From: Epiperipatus broadwayi
Taxonomy: Eukaryota; Onychophora; Udeonychophora; Euonychophora; Peripatidae
Length of the DNA stretch: 64,000 bases
Direction of reading: 5' to 3'
Assembly (NCBI GenBank): GCA_028023455.1
Contig: JAQFVV010000233.1
Span: 1,653,296 to 1,717,295, forward strand
The first letter of the stretch is position 1, and every line of letters starts with the position of its first letter. Positions 11,503-21,790 of this stretch are shown piece by piece. Under the pieces are notes generated by a model. It saw only the letters and a program-made list of their open reading frames with translations. It did no database searches and was not told the origin of the DNA. Made by a program: the position numbers and the translations under genes.

Positions 11503-12002
11503 GTAAATGTTTATTAATCTTATCTTGTTTTTGAGTTTGTGTGTGTGTGTCTTTAAAGTTACGGTGTTTTTCTAACTTTTTTTTTTTTACTTTATGTGTG
11601 TCTTTTTAAAGTTACGGTCTTTTTTTTTTGCAAGAGTAAATCAATAATTTTATTCAAAAGCAAGATGTAATAAGTAAATGTTTATTAATCTTATCTTGTT
11701 TTTGAGTTTGCGTGTGTGTCTTTAAAGTTACGGGGCTTTTTCAAATTTTTTTTTTGGACTTTATGTGTGTCTTTTTAAAGTTATGGTATTTTTTTGCAAG
11801 AGTAAATCAATAATTTGATTCAAAAGCAATACATAATAAGTCAATGTTTCTTAATCTTAGATTGTTTTTTAGTTTGTGTGTGTGTCTTTAAGGTTACGGG
11901 GCTTTTTCTCATTTTTTTTTGGCTTTATGTGTGTCTTTTTTTAAAGTTACGATATTTTTGGTCAAGAGTAAATCAATCATTTTATTAAAAAAGCAATACA
12001 TA
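11503..12002 (+). repeat. tandem repeat A, three units of ~165-171 bp
   Basis: Units begin near 11503, 11674 and 11840 with GT(A/C)AATGTTT.TTAATCTTA. Each contains GTGTGTCTTTAAAGTTACGG and a second GTGTGTCTTTTTAAAGTTA, then AAGAGTAAATCAATAATTT. The array is inside the 11318-13171 transposon. Confidence 0.85.
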
Positions 12003-12066
12003 ATTCTAAATCTATCACAAGTAACATCATTTATATTCTACAATTTAGAATTGATATCCTACTACT

Positions 12067-12583
12067 ATTAGTAAGGACCGTCATTGAAAGTCTTAATTGA
12101 AAAATGATACCTGACTAATTTCCATTTTCTTTTTTTGGGGGACAGTAAAGAATCAGAAAGTGGGTTGTTTTTATTAAGTCTATCTATATAAAAAGGGTAC
12201 CATTATTGAAATACTAAATTTAAAAATGATAGCTGACTAATTTGCATTTCTTTTGACAGTAATTAATCGGAAAGTGGGTTTCTTTTTTTTTTTTTTGGTA
12301 AATCTTGTGTATATATATATATATAAACCGTAATTCAAATACTCCATTGAAAAAATCAAACCCCGTTGAATTTGCTTTCTTTTTTTTTTTTTTTAAGACA
12401 GTAATTAATTAGGAACTGGGTTGTTTTTGTTAGTGTGTAGATATAAAAACTAATCTTATTTTGAAATAATAAATGTCAAAAAAAAAAAAAATACCTGACT
12501 AATTTTCTTTTTTGGACAAGTAATTCCTAATAATTAGACACTGGGTTGTTTTTATTTGTGCGTATATATATATATATATATAG
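12067..12583 (+). repeat. tandem repeat B, four diverged units of ~125-135 bp
   Basis: Units share GACTAATTT, GACAGTAATTAAT and CTGGGTTGTTTTT(A/G)TT followed by a short TATATA run. They start near 12067, 12191, 12322 and 12447. Copy number is by eye; the first units are the most similar. Confidence 0.75.
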
Positions 12584-13599
12584 CAAAAGTAACTGGTCAC
12601 AGACAAATTCTTACGAAAACGGTACTTTTTGCGTGATCCTTCAAATTTTTTCCATTCCGCATTCTTAAAAGCAATTTTTGAGGGTTACCCCTTCATAATG
12701 GAATCTTCAGGACATTATTACTAAAATTACAACAGTAAAGTAAGTTACAACACATTAAAAAAATAGACATCATCAAATTTTAAAAACTACGACTGCTTCA
12801 AATACACACACTCTCACACGAAACTACAAAGAAAATAGATATTCTACTATTACAAGAAAATGATGAACAAAATAAACTACTATGGCAGCCAATAAAGGCA
12901 TTTCTTTTTTTTTGCTTTTAGCATATAAAAAAAAGCCATAACCGGCAGCCATCGGGAACTCTTTCTGTTTTATCATAGAAAGAAGTCTCTTTGTGTTGGC
13001 TTCTGTTGCCAACACCGCCTCCATCCAGCATAATGTGAGAACTTTTTTCTACATTTATATGTAGAAAAAGTCCTCTTTTGTTGGGTGAATGCCAGTGAAA
13101 TGGTATATTTCTAGGAATTGACCTAGAAATAGTGACATCTTGAGGCGAACACCAGGTATGAGAAAACAACCTTAAATTTTTCTAAACACATTCAATACTT
13201 ATATTAGATGATGCAAATAATCCAATACATAAATATAATTAAAAAACCATCATCACAAATGTTCAGGAAAACATTGGTTTATATGTTTATATTTGTAATC
13301 TAAACTCACATGTTTTCAAAATCTACTATAGAAAAATGACTATATATTTTTATTATTATTTATTGAAATACATTATATATATATATCAAAAGTTTTGAAT
13401 CATATATATATACATTGCATTACAATTTTTAAAATATAGAAAAATGTAATAGATAAAAGAGCAAAATATTTGAATTCTAATATTTTGCACTAAGTTAGAC
13501 ATCACTGCTTAAAAGCTACAATAGAAAGTCTGTTTTGTTTTCAAGATCTACAATATAAAGAGAAGCTTATCTTTATTGAATTTTTTTAAAAAAAAAACA

Positions 13600-14515
13600 T
13601 AAACAATTATTAACTTGTATTCAATGTGCTTTAAAACTCATAATAGTCAAACACATTTTTGCCAACAGAGGGACCTTCAAACCGTGACACAAGACAGCAT
13701 TTTTTATAAATATAAGAGTGCCTGTCTTATCATTAACACAAATTTTTACTTATGTAGGCAAATCTGAAGCATTTTGATTTGGAAGTGTGAAGTAGTTATT
13801 TTCTCTACTGTTTAAGTTCACTATTTCCTTTACAAATTAACTTACGTGAAATCTTGCGATTTACAGTGAGTTAATATTATGATCTTAACATTGAAAATTC
13901 TATAAACTATTGAAGAGTAGAAATTAATTTATTGAGCACACAGAAAGAATATATAAATAGTTTGAACAAGCATTAACCTGTATTCAATGTGATTTAAAAC
14001 TCATAGTAGTCAAGCATATTTTTGGTGACAGAGGGACCTTCCAAACCATGACACAAGATAGCAACTTTTATAGCACATTGAATACAGATTAATGCTTGTT
14101 CAGACTATTTACATATGCTTTCTGTATACTCAATAAATTAATTACTACTTTTCAATAGTTTATAGAATTTCCAATATTAAGATCATAATATTAACTCACT
14201 GTAAATCACAAGATTTCACGTAAGTTAATTTGTAAAGGAAATAGTTGACCTAAACCGTGGAGAAAGCAACTACTTCATGCTTCCAAATCAAGATGCTTCA
14301 GATTTGTCTATATAAGTGGAAATTTAAGTTAAAGATAAGATGGCCACTCTTATCTTTATAAAATCTCTATCTTGTGTTGTGGTTTGGAAGGTCCCTCTGT
14401 CAGCAAAAATATGCTTGACTATTACGAGTTTTAAAGTGCATTGAATACAGGTTAATGCTTGTTCAAACTATTAACATATGCTTTCTGTGCATTCAATAAA
14501 TTAATTACTACACAT
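13600..14515. repeat. foldback element 1 (large palindrome)
   Basis: Arms of about 400 bp, roughly 13600-13990 and 14075-14510, are inverted copies: TTCAATGTGCTTTAAAACTCATA, CAGAGGGACCTTC, AGGCAAATCTGAAGCATTTTG, CTTACGTGAAATCTTG on the left reappear reversed on the right. The central segment repeats the arm terminus again (TTCAATGTGATTTAAAACTC at about 13983), so it is a nested structure. No coding frame. Confidence 0.85.
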
Positions 14516-14979
14516 AAATAATTATTAAATAACCTACTTGTCATGCTGAATTTAAAAAAATAGCTTATACAAATTGGATAATAACTACATTTATTAATTT
14601 TCTCTTCCAAAGTGTAAAAAGGATGCCAGTGAGAATCCAGAGAAAATTAAATATCTTATCAATTAAAATTGCCATCTACATAAAATTTTATAAAATAATA
14701 TCTGAATATTGCTGAAATAAAAAAATGCAAGCTTATATTGCATACTGATAAATAAAAGCAATGCAAATATCATAATATAAGAACACATTCTGAATGAAAT
14801 GTGATAGATGGCATGACAATGCAATTTTCCAGTGACAACTCAGATATGGTTAATTAAAAAAAAAATTAAGTTGAAATGAATATACTAGTATTGGTCTTTT
14901 AAAGAGTGATTAGTAATCATTTTATGTATTTATTAAAAGTATGCTGTGGTCAAAAATTGTTATCTTGAAATTTGGTATA
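14516..14979. other. AT-rich spacer between palindromes
   Basis: Nothing recognised beyond short A/T runs. Confidence 0.5.
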
Positions 14980-16150
14980 AATAATGAACAATTTTTCAGA
15001 TGTTATTAATATCATTGCACCATCCTTTTTCAAAACTACCCAGTAAATATAAAATGACAATTTATGATGTAAATTTTCATATGTTTGTATACATAACAAA
15101 AGGACTTTTTTCCTTTTTATAATCTGAAGTTGAAAATATTAATTCTTATTAAGCGCGATGTCAGCACATAATACTTATATAAGGCTAAAACTTTAGTACA
15201 TGCACTTTGAATGCTTAATTTTAACAAGAGAGACCTCTACAAATCATAACACAAGATTTGACTTTATAAAGATAAGAGTGACCCTCTTATCTCTGAACCT
15301 ATTTTCTTAATTACACAGGCAAATCTAAAGCATATTGATTTGGGAGCATGAAGCTAATGAATTCTTCACTGATTAAGTCCACTATTTCTGTTAAACATTA
15401 ACGATCACGAAATCTTTCAATTTACAAATGAGTCAATATTCAGATCTTAAATTTAGAAATATTTTGAATCAATTTAAAGTTGTAAATATTAATTCTTATT
15501 AAGCATGATGTCAGCACGTAATCTTGCATATTGATTTGTAGAGGTCTCTCTTGTTAAAATCAAGCACTCAAGGCGCATGTACTAAGATTTTAACCATATA
15601 TAAGTATTACATGCTGACATTATGCTTAATAAAAATTAATATTTACAACTTTAAATTGATTCAAAATATTTCTAAATTTAAGATCTGAATATTGACTCGA
15701 TGTAAATCGAAAGATTTCGCAAACATTAATGGTTAACAGAAATAGTAAACTTAATCAGTGAAGAATTTATTAGCTTCATGCTCCCAAATCAATATGCTTT
15801 AGATTTGCCTATATAATTAAGAAAATAGGTTCAGAGATAAGAGGGTCCGTTTTATCTTTATAAAGTCGAATCTTGCATTATGATTTGTAGATGTCTCTCT
15901 TGTTAAAATTAAGCACTCAATGCGCATGTAGTAAGGTTTTAGCCTTATATAAGTAATCTAAAGTTGAGTAAACTTTAGGTAAGTTTACCATTCACCAAAA
16001 GTGCACTCAGTTTTAGATTATATATATAAAAAGAAACTACTTCATTATGTATATGAACAAATCTGAATTATAAATTGTCTTTTTACATTTGCTGGGTAGT
16101 TTTAAAAAAGATGATACATTGATATTAATAGCATTTGGAAGTTTGAATTA
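14980..16150. repeat. foldback element 2 (large palindrome)
   Basis: Arms about 14990-15520 and 15530-16145. Left-arm texts such as AACTACCCAGTAAATATAAAATGACA (split here for length), GCATGATGTCAGCACGTAAT and AGAGAGACCTCTACAAATCA reappear reversed on the right (ATTTGCTGGGTAGTTTT at about 16087, GATTTGTAGATGTCTCTCTTG at about 15881). Its inner arm matches element 1 (AGGCAAATCT.AAGCAT.TTGATTTGG), so the two are one family. Confidence 0.85.
16060..16150 (+). repeat. outer-arm repeat, member 1
   Basis: TTTACATTTGCTGGGTAGTTTT ... GATATTAATAGCATTTGGAA. Related copies lie at 16440-16545 (plus, CTGCTGGGCTGTTTTATAAAG ... TATTAACAGTATTTGGAAAG) and 20165-20265 (plus), and reversed at about 14995-15065. 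This shows the outer arm of foldback element 2 also occurs alone. Confidence 0.65.
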
Positions 16151-16439
16151 CACATATAAATATTTTAAAAATTTTAAATATTAATAATTTTAATTACATG
16201 TAAATGATTTTTACTGCTGATGAAATATGTAATGAATATAAATCCTTATATTATTGTTCCATGAAATATTAATCTTAAATTTTATAACTCAAATTTGTCA
16301 AATGATATTATTCAGGCCAAATACACAATAGTTTAAAAATAAGTAGAAAATGTCTTTATCTTATGAAGTTTAATATCAGCAATATTATAACGTGTGTGTA
16401 ATTATACCTGTATTTAATTTGTTCAGTCTGATTTATCAT

Positions 16440-16545
16440 CTCTATAGCATGAATAAATGTTCATTTTAAATCTGCTGGGCTGTTTTATAAAGAGGCTAGT
16501 GCACTGATATTAACAGTATTTGGAAAGTTGGTTATTTCAGTGATT
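16440..16545 (+). repeat. outer-arm repeat, solitary copy
   Basis: Same text family as 16060-16150, without a matching inverted partner nearby. Confidence 0.6.
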
Positions 16546-16559
16546 AAAACATTGTATTG

Positions 16560-18689
16560 ATTAGTTACTTCATATTGTACCGGTCAGAATTGTATGCTTA
16601 TCTAAGAAGGTTTAGAATCTAAGCAAAAGTACTCTAAATCCACTCATGCCTGATACACAGGTCAGGAGCAATCATGGATTCTGCTCTATTTGCCCTTCTA
16701 TAAAACTATAACATTATGAACAACACTTCTGGTGATAACAGAAGAATTTTATTCATTCCAGTCCCACAGACATAGGAGAGAGACATGAAATCTACAGAGT
16801 AATTATTATAAATAAAGAATATCAAATCTTAGTTCAATCAAATAGCTTAGGTGTAGGAAAAATCTATAAATTTAAATGAATTGCAAACAGCTAGGGTTAT
16901 GAAAGAAACATGAATTATAATATAGTATCCATCCACAATGAGCAAGGATAGAACAACCCAGGGATAAATGTCATTTAAAGTAATTGGTTATAACTTTTAA
17001 ATACTAGTATTATTATAATGAACAAGTGAGATTCAGTGAGTGAGATTCAACAAGACATAAAGACATGAGTAATTATCAACACATAATAATTTAATAAACA
17101 TAAACAAGTCAATTCATATGACAAACATAACACATATTTCATGTGGTTAATAATTTGTATATAGACAAATGGCTTAGTATACTAATGAGAGTTACAAATA
17201 ACAATAGATTAATGCTATTAATGTTATGATAATCCCAACAGAGGCCATAAATCATTACTTTAAAGTTACATGACAAGGACATTTATAAATTAATCTCCAA
17301 AGAGGTTTACTCCTAACATGACAGTTAAATAACTTGAGACATTAAGAGAAATTATTTTATTAGCATTGTTGTTATTAATTAATTGACAGGAATAGTAATC
17401 ATTTGTGTAATTAGCTGAACAGTTTGGGTTAACATCTCTATCACCCATGAGCACATGTAGACCTGTACAAATGAGAAGGGGGTTAGCTTAAATAAGCTTT
17501 ACTGTGACAATCCTAATATATTCTATGCATTATCAAGAGAATGGTTTACTAACATCACTGCACCACATCTTATAGATAATATGGGATTATACATAACAAA
17601 GAGAACTTGCAGTGCTGACTACAATGATAGCATTAGAAATGGAATTCAGGTCCATCTTTGGACTAAAAGGCTTTATCATATATAAAAGTCTGCTCATATT
17701 TATAACAGGGTGGTATTTGAAGAGATGAGTGGTAAGGATAACATGGACCAAACTTGCCAACATTATCCCATGCAGAGCCTTAACAACCTAATTTTTGTCC
17801 TGAGGTCAGGCTATTAAACCTCATTCTTGGACAAATTACATAAAGAAAATCTGGGACTTCTGGAGGATAAGTATGACAAAGCAACTTACAAATTCTTTAA
17901 TATGCTATCAGGAATAAGCAATGTGAATATGGCTTAAGTCTTAAATGACTGATACATTAATTTAAACTTCAACTAAATAATAATAATATCATGCGTAACA
18001 CCATGACAAAATATTAATCCATTCAGTGATGTACATATAACCTTGGCAAATTAGAATGTCAAATATAAAAGAGGGAAAATATTATTCCTCTTATTTAACA
18101 AGCCCAAGTATTCTCAAACGATAGTATATTATAAACAAGTCAGAATGCTTGATGGTGTGAAAAGCAAATGAATAATTATTAGAATAAAGTCATCATCAAA
18201 TTTATTCAGAGAATATAAAATGCATTTAAAATCAATAGTGTTAACAACAAAATGTTTATCATATTCCATAATATGGCAGTTTTAACATTCCACAATTAAG
18301 CATATATATTTAAGTATTGAATCGAGTGAACTGTGTTCAGTAAGAAATTTTACATTCAAATATTTAAACATCCCAAAAAAATCGGGAAGGTGGCTGAAAT
18401 GATATAAGTTTGCTAGATTGAGACATTAGCATTCTAAAATTAACTCAATAGAAATACATAGTTTAAAATAAGTTTTGCTGCATGAAAATAAAATAACTAG
18501 AGCATGAAATTTAAGAGGTAATGACAGTTTTAACATGTAAAATTCTGTGCTAATGTTTTACATAATGAGATTTAAAACTTTAGAGAGAAAATCATTAAAA
18601 TTTAACAATTACGATAACTGGGTTTATAGTCAGTTATCAGATAGATGGAAGATTATATTATGAATATAAATATTTATTTTATAAAGCGC
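16560..18689. other. AT-rich stretch, no gene recognised
   Basis: Slightly less simple sequence than its flanks between about 16600 and 18050, but every frame is broken by stops and no retroelement motif was recognised. Confidence 0.5.
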
Positions 18690-19100
18690 AGATGGTATTG
18701 AAATTAAACTGAGAGACTGCAAATCTCTCAAGCACTTATGACTATCAACAGCCAATCAGATCATAAACACTGAGACAGAGAATTTATAAAATAAATATTA
18801 TTTACATATATTGCTGCAAGTTATAACATTGAAAAACTACTGCGTAGTAAATCGAAAGATTTCACACTGTATGTTTGTAATTTGAACTCAGTAAGTTGAG
18901 TGTGAAGATATTTAAGATTCACACTTTCAGATCTAAGTACTTTAGACTGGCTTGGATATATAGAAAGACAAGTAAAGAAGAGGGTGAAACCACCCTTTTC
19001 TTGTTAAATTCTCTGTCTCAGTGTTTACAATCTGATTGGTTGTTGATAATCATAAGTACTTGAGAGGTTTGAAGTCTCTCAGTTTAATTTTAATTATGAA
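18690..19100. repeat. foldback element 3 (palindrome)
   Basis: Arms about 18700-18805 and 19005-19095: AAACTGAGAGACT, AGCACTTATGACTATCAACAGCCAATCAGAT and ACTGAGACAGAGAATTTA on the left pair with their complements on the right. The centre keeps AAATCGAAAGATTTC and a TCAGATCTAAGTACTTTAGA block that resembles the inner arm of elements 1 and 2. Confidence 0.8.
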
Positions 19101-20164
19101 TATAAATAGAATTTACAATAAAATGAGGAATATTAAGGGTCCATTCAGCGGCAAAATGGATTATCTTTTAGACATTATGGTGGTCATTTAGATTAACATA
19201 TGTGAAGTTTAGACATGAAAGCATGGTCAGCAATGCACAGTATGAACAAAATAACACTAGGCATCTTCCAATTATTCTTTCACAGTTTAAACAAAACAGT
19301 TTTTGAGCAATGAGGGCATGGCAGAAAGACAGTGCAAGGCAATCTAAGATCAGAACAGGCGAATTTCTTCCCTCTATTCAGCGTTCATTTTGTTTTCACT
19401 CTCATCAAAAGAGCAAGTAATGAGTGACCTGAGCTCATTTAGCGCATGCCTAGAGCTCTTACTCCTCCTATACTCAAAAATTTGTCAATATTGAAAGACA
19501 TAAACAGATAAGTTCCAGAAAGCATTATTTAAATCTATATTTTTAAAGTTGGAAATAGTTTTAAAGATATGATTTTGCTAATTTGAGAATGCTGAAATAG
19601 TTAAATAAGAATGACATTTTAATATTAATTAATGTACACTCCTTTGTCTTATAACATTTTAAATTGCAATAATCACTTTTTAGAACTTTCTGGCATTGCT
19701 TTAGCTTTACATTAATAATATTAATTTCCGTATCTGTAATATATATACGCAGATCCATTATTATATAAGTGAAGGGAATTTACGAGCTTAGAAATAAAAT
19801 CTAATTAAGTTAAAATAATAATACAATTGGTTAGGCATAACCATTTTGAATAAACAGGGTGGAAGTCATAGGTGTATATGTGTGCTTAACATTCCTGGAT
19901 GAACAAATAAACAATATAAAACAGTTCAAACCCTACTTTAAAGTTTTCCAATGTCATCAGGCAATGAAGTGAAATATGTACCACAGATTTACCGCTTCAA
20001 TATATGGTTATAGATTATTAATGTACAAGTCTTAAAATGTGTAGAAACTATTTCTATCTTTTGAAGCTTAATGTGAAAGAAACTGTGATTATATTTGTAT
20101 TTGATTTAACACTTGGCCTAAATAATATTATCTGCCAGACTTATCCCCTTTATAAAATTCAAGT
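19101..20164. other. mostly anonymous sequence, small GC-richer patch
   Basis: The patch 19290-19470 contains GGCGAATTTCTTCC, AGCGTTCATTTTG and TGAGCTCATTTAGCGCATGCC and is less AT-rich than its surroundings. No gene recognised. Confidence 0.4.
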
Positions 20165-20265
20165 AGCATATATAAATGATCATTTTACATTTATTGGAAA
20201 GTTTGATAAAGAAACTGAAATATTGACATCATTAGTATTTGGAAAATTAGCCATTTCATTGTTTA
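20165..20265 (+). repeat. outer-arm repeat, distant copy
   Basis: GATCATTTTACATTTATTGGAAAG ... TTGACATCATTAGTATTTGGAAAA aligns with 16440-16545. It lies inside the open frame 20037-20345, which is therefore unlikely to be a gene. Confidence 0.55.
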
Positions 20266-20929
20266 TATATATACACACAATTTTTTTAAATATATACTAT
20301 AATTATCATGCTCATAAATTGATAATCAAATCTTCAGTAAACTGAATTTTTTTCAGAAATTTCAAGCAAGTTTAGGATTTTTTTCAGACAGCCAATTTGA
20401 TATAAAGTCAGTCTAACTAGTCATTTAACAATTGAATGTATCTACCATTTCTTAGTTAAAGAATAAGCAAAAAACATAAAAATGCATACAGGTATGGAAA
20501 GATGCTGAAGAAGACTTTTTGACTATTGGCTTTTACAGATACCATCAATATATATATATATAATATTTTAAGTATTAATAATTTTAATGAGATTATTAAT
20601 ATTTACTTCTTAAAGCCCGTGATAAATCTAATTATTATATATTTTGAATATATATTAGCAATATGAATACATATATTCGCACACATGATCTGAAAATATA
20701 TTTGTAAAGATCATGCACCGGTTTATACACACACACACACATATATATATATGCATGTATATTGAAATATTTTATGTAATAAAACCATTTAGACACATAC
20801 ATAAGAATAAATATATATACTACATGAATAATCACATATGTAAAAATGTTTAAATTATTATAATTGCTTGCTAAATGCACTGAATGTTAAATATTTAATA
20901 AGGTTTTAAACACCCCGGATCTTTAATTT

Positions 20930-21790
20930 TTACCAACGTGAAATTTCTATAGACTTTAACCTAAGCAACCACTTCTCGTTGAGAGAGCGCCGGTCTCTTG
21001 ATAATATATATTAATAAAGAAGAATCGGTTGTCTGTTTTAAAGGTGATTTCGAAACATTGAGAGAGTAAAGTAGACCATTAGAGGGAAAGTGTCATTAAC
21101 TAATAGCCTGATGTAATCTGCTCAATATTTCAGTCACTAAGCTCACTTTATGGCTATATATAATCAGATTTTTATTACCAAAAACGATGACGTCATTAAC
21201 AAGTTTGCTCAATACTAAGCAGCAGAAAATTGAAGTTTTATTTATTGTAGAGTAAAGGGTTATAACTTTCATCAGCTTTATTGATTAAGAATTGAAATGT
21301 TTTTTTTCTTCTCTCTCTCATATAGCAAAGTATGTCTTTGTTGATCTAAACGAAAATTGAAAATTTTCAAAAAGAAGTAATCATAGTAGGATTAAAGAAC
21401 AGAGGGGGGGCATCCATAGAGTGTCATCATTTCTCGGGATTAAAATAATTAGTTAATGCACACAACAGACTAATCGAAAGTAAAAGAGGGGGTCTGTAGG
21501 AGGGATTGTAACTTTATGAAGAGCATCAGAGATTAATCCTAATAAATGGAAGTTATGCTGATGGGAGAGTCACGAAGAAAGCTCGGCTTACCAATGATTG
21601 AGCCTTGACTCGGTAATATTTCACAACCGACAGACATATGAGACCGAGATTTCATCTTGAAGTCATCGTTTACTAAATGAGGTTCGATCTTCTTAAGATG
21701 GAGACAGGCCCCGACAATTGATGTTAAAGTTAGAATTAATTGAAGCAATAAGAAAATGTCCGCGTGACTCCACGCATGCCCATCAAACAC
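20930..21790. promoter_or_regulatory. CpG-richer, repeat-free island; candidate regulatory element
   Basis: Compared with its surroundings this stretch is visibly richer in G+C and CpG (for example GAGAGCGCCGGTCTC at about 20983, CACGAAGAAAGCTCGG at about 21571, GTCCGCGTGACTCCACGC at about 21758). It holds a perfect CRE-type palindrome TGACGTCA at 21188-21195. No coding frame with conserved motif was found. A promoter, first exon or conserved non-coding enhancer would all fit. Confidence 0.35.

Larger units (their letters stand above)
11318..13171. mobile_element. 1854-bp TIR transposon with 8-bp target duplication, superfamily unresolved
   Basis: Terminal inverted repeats of 28 bp with one mismatch begin GGTTGTTTTCTCAT and end CCTGGTGTTCGCC. 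Both sides carry a perfect 8-bp duplication, TTAAATTT (11310-11317 and 13172-13179). The interior has no transposase; it is largely two tandem arrays (11503-12002 and about 12067-12583). Eight-bp duplications fit hAT, P or Merlin elements, and Mutator-like elements are also possible, but the GGTTG ends do not let me choose. Small frames at 12824-13169 minus look accidental. Confidence 0.8.
11120..13250. repeat. palindromic SINE-tail pair, split by a later insertion
   Basis: The left arm (about 11135-11255) is the SINE tail in minus orientation: TTGGACTATTTCCAT, ATTGAATGTCTTTT, AACTGTTAGTAATAGCACAC. It folds back at about 11237-11282 (AGTAATAGCACACAT against ATGTGTGCTATTACT). The right arm, in plus orientation, is in two pieces, 11283-11317 and 13180-13250 (ACACATTCAATA...TAGATGATG..ATAATCCAATA), separated by the transposon at 11318-13171. 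Joining order is clear because the tail text resumes after the transposon. Confidence 0.75.

Noticed and set aside
12918-13169. overlapping open frames of 66 and 83 codons as transposase exons
   Set aside because: No catalytic motif, and they overlap the terminal repeat region of the transposon.
20037-20345. 102-codon open frame
   Set aside because: It runs across a copy of the dispersed foldback outer-arm repeat and has no motif.
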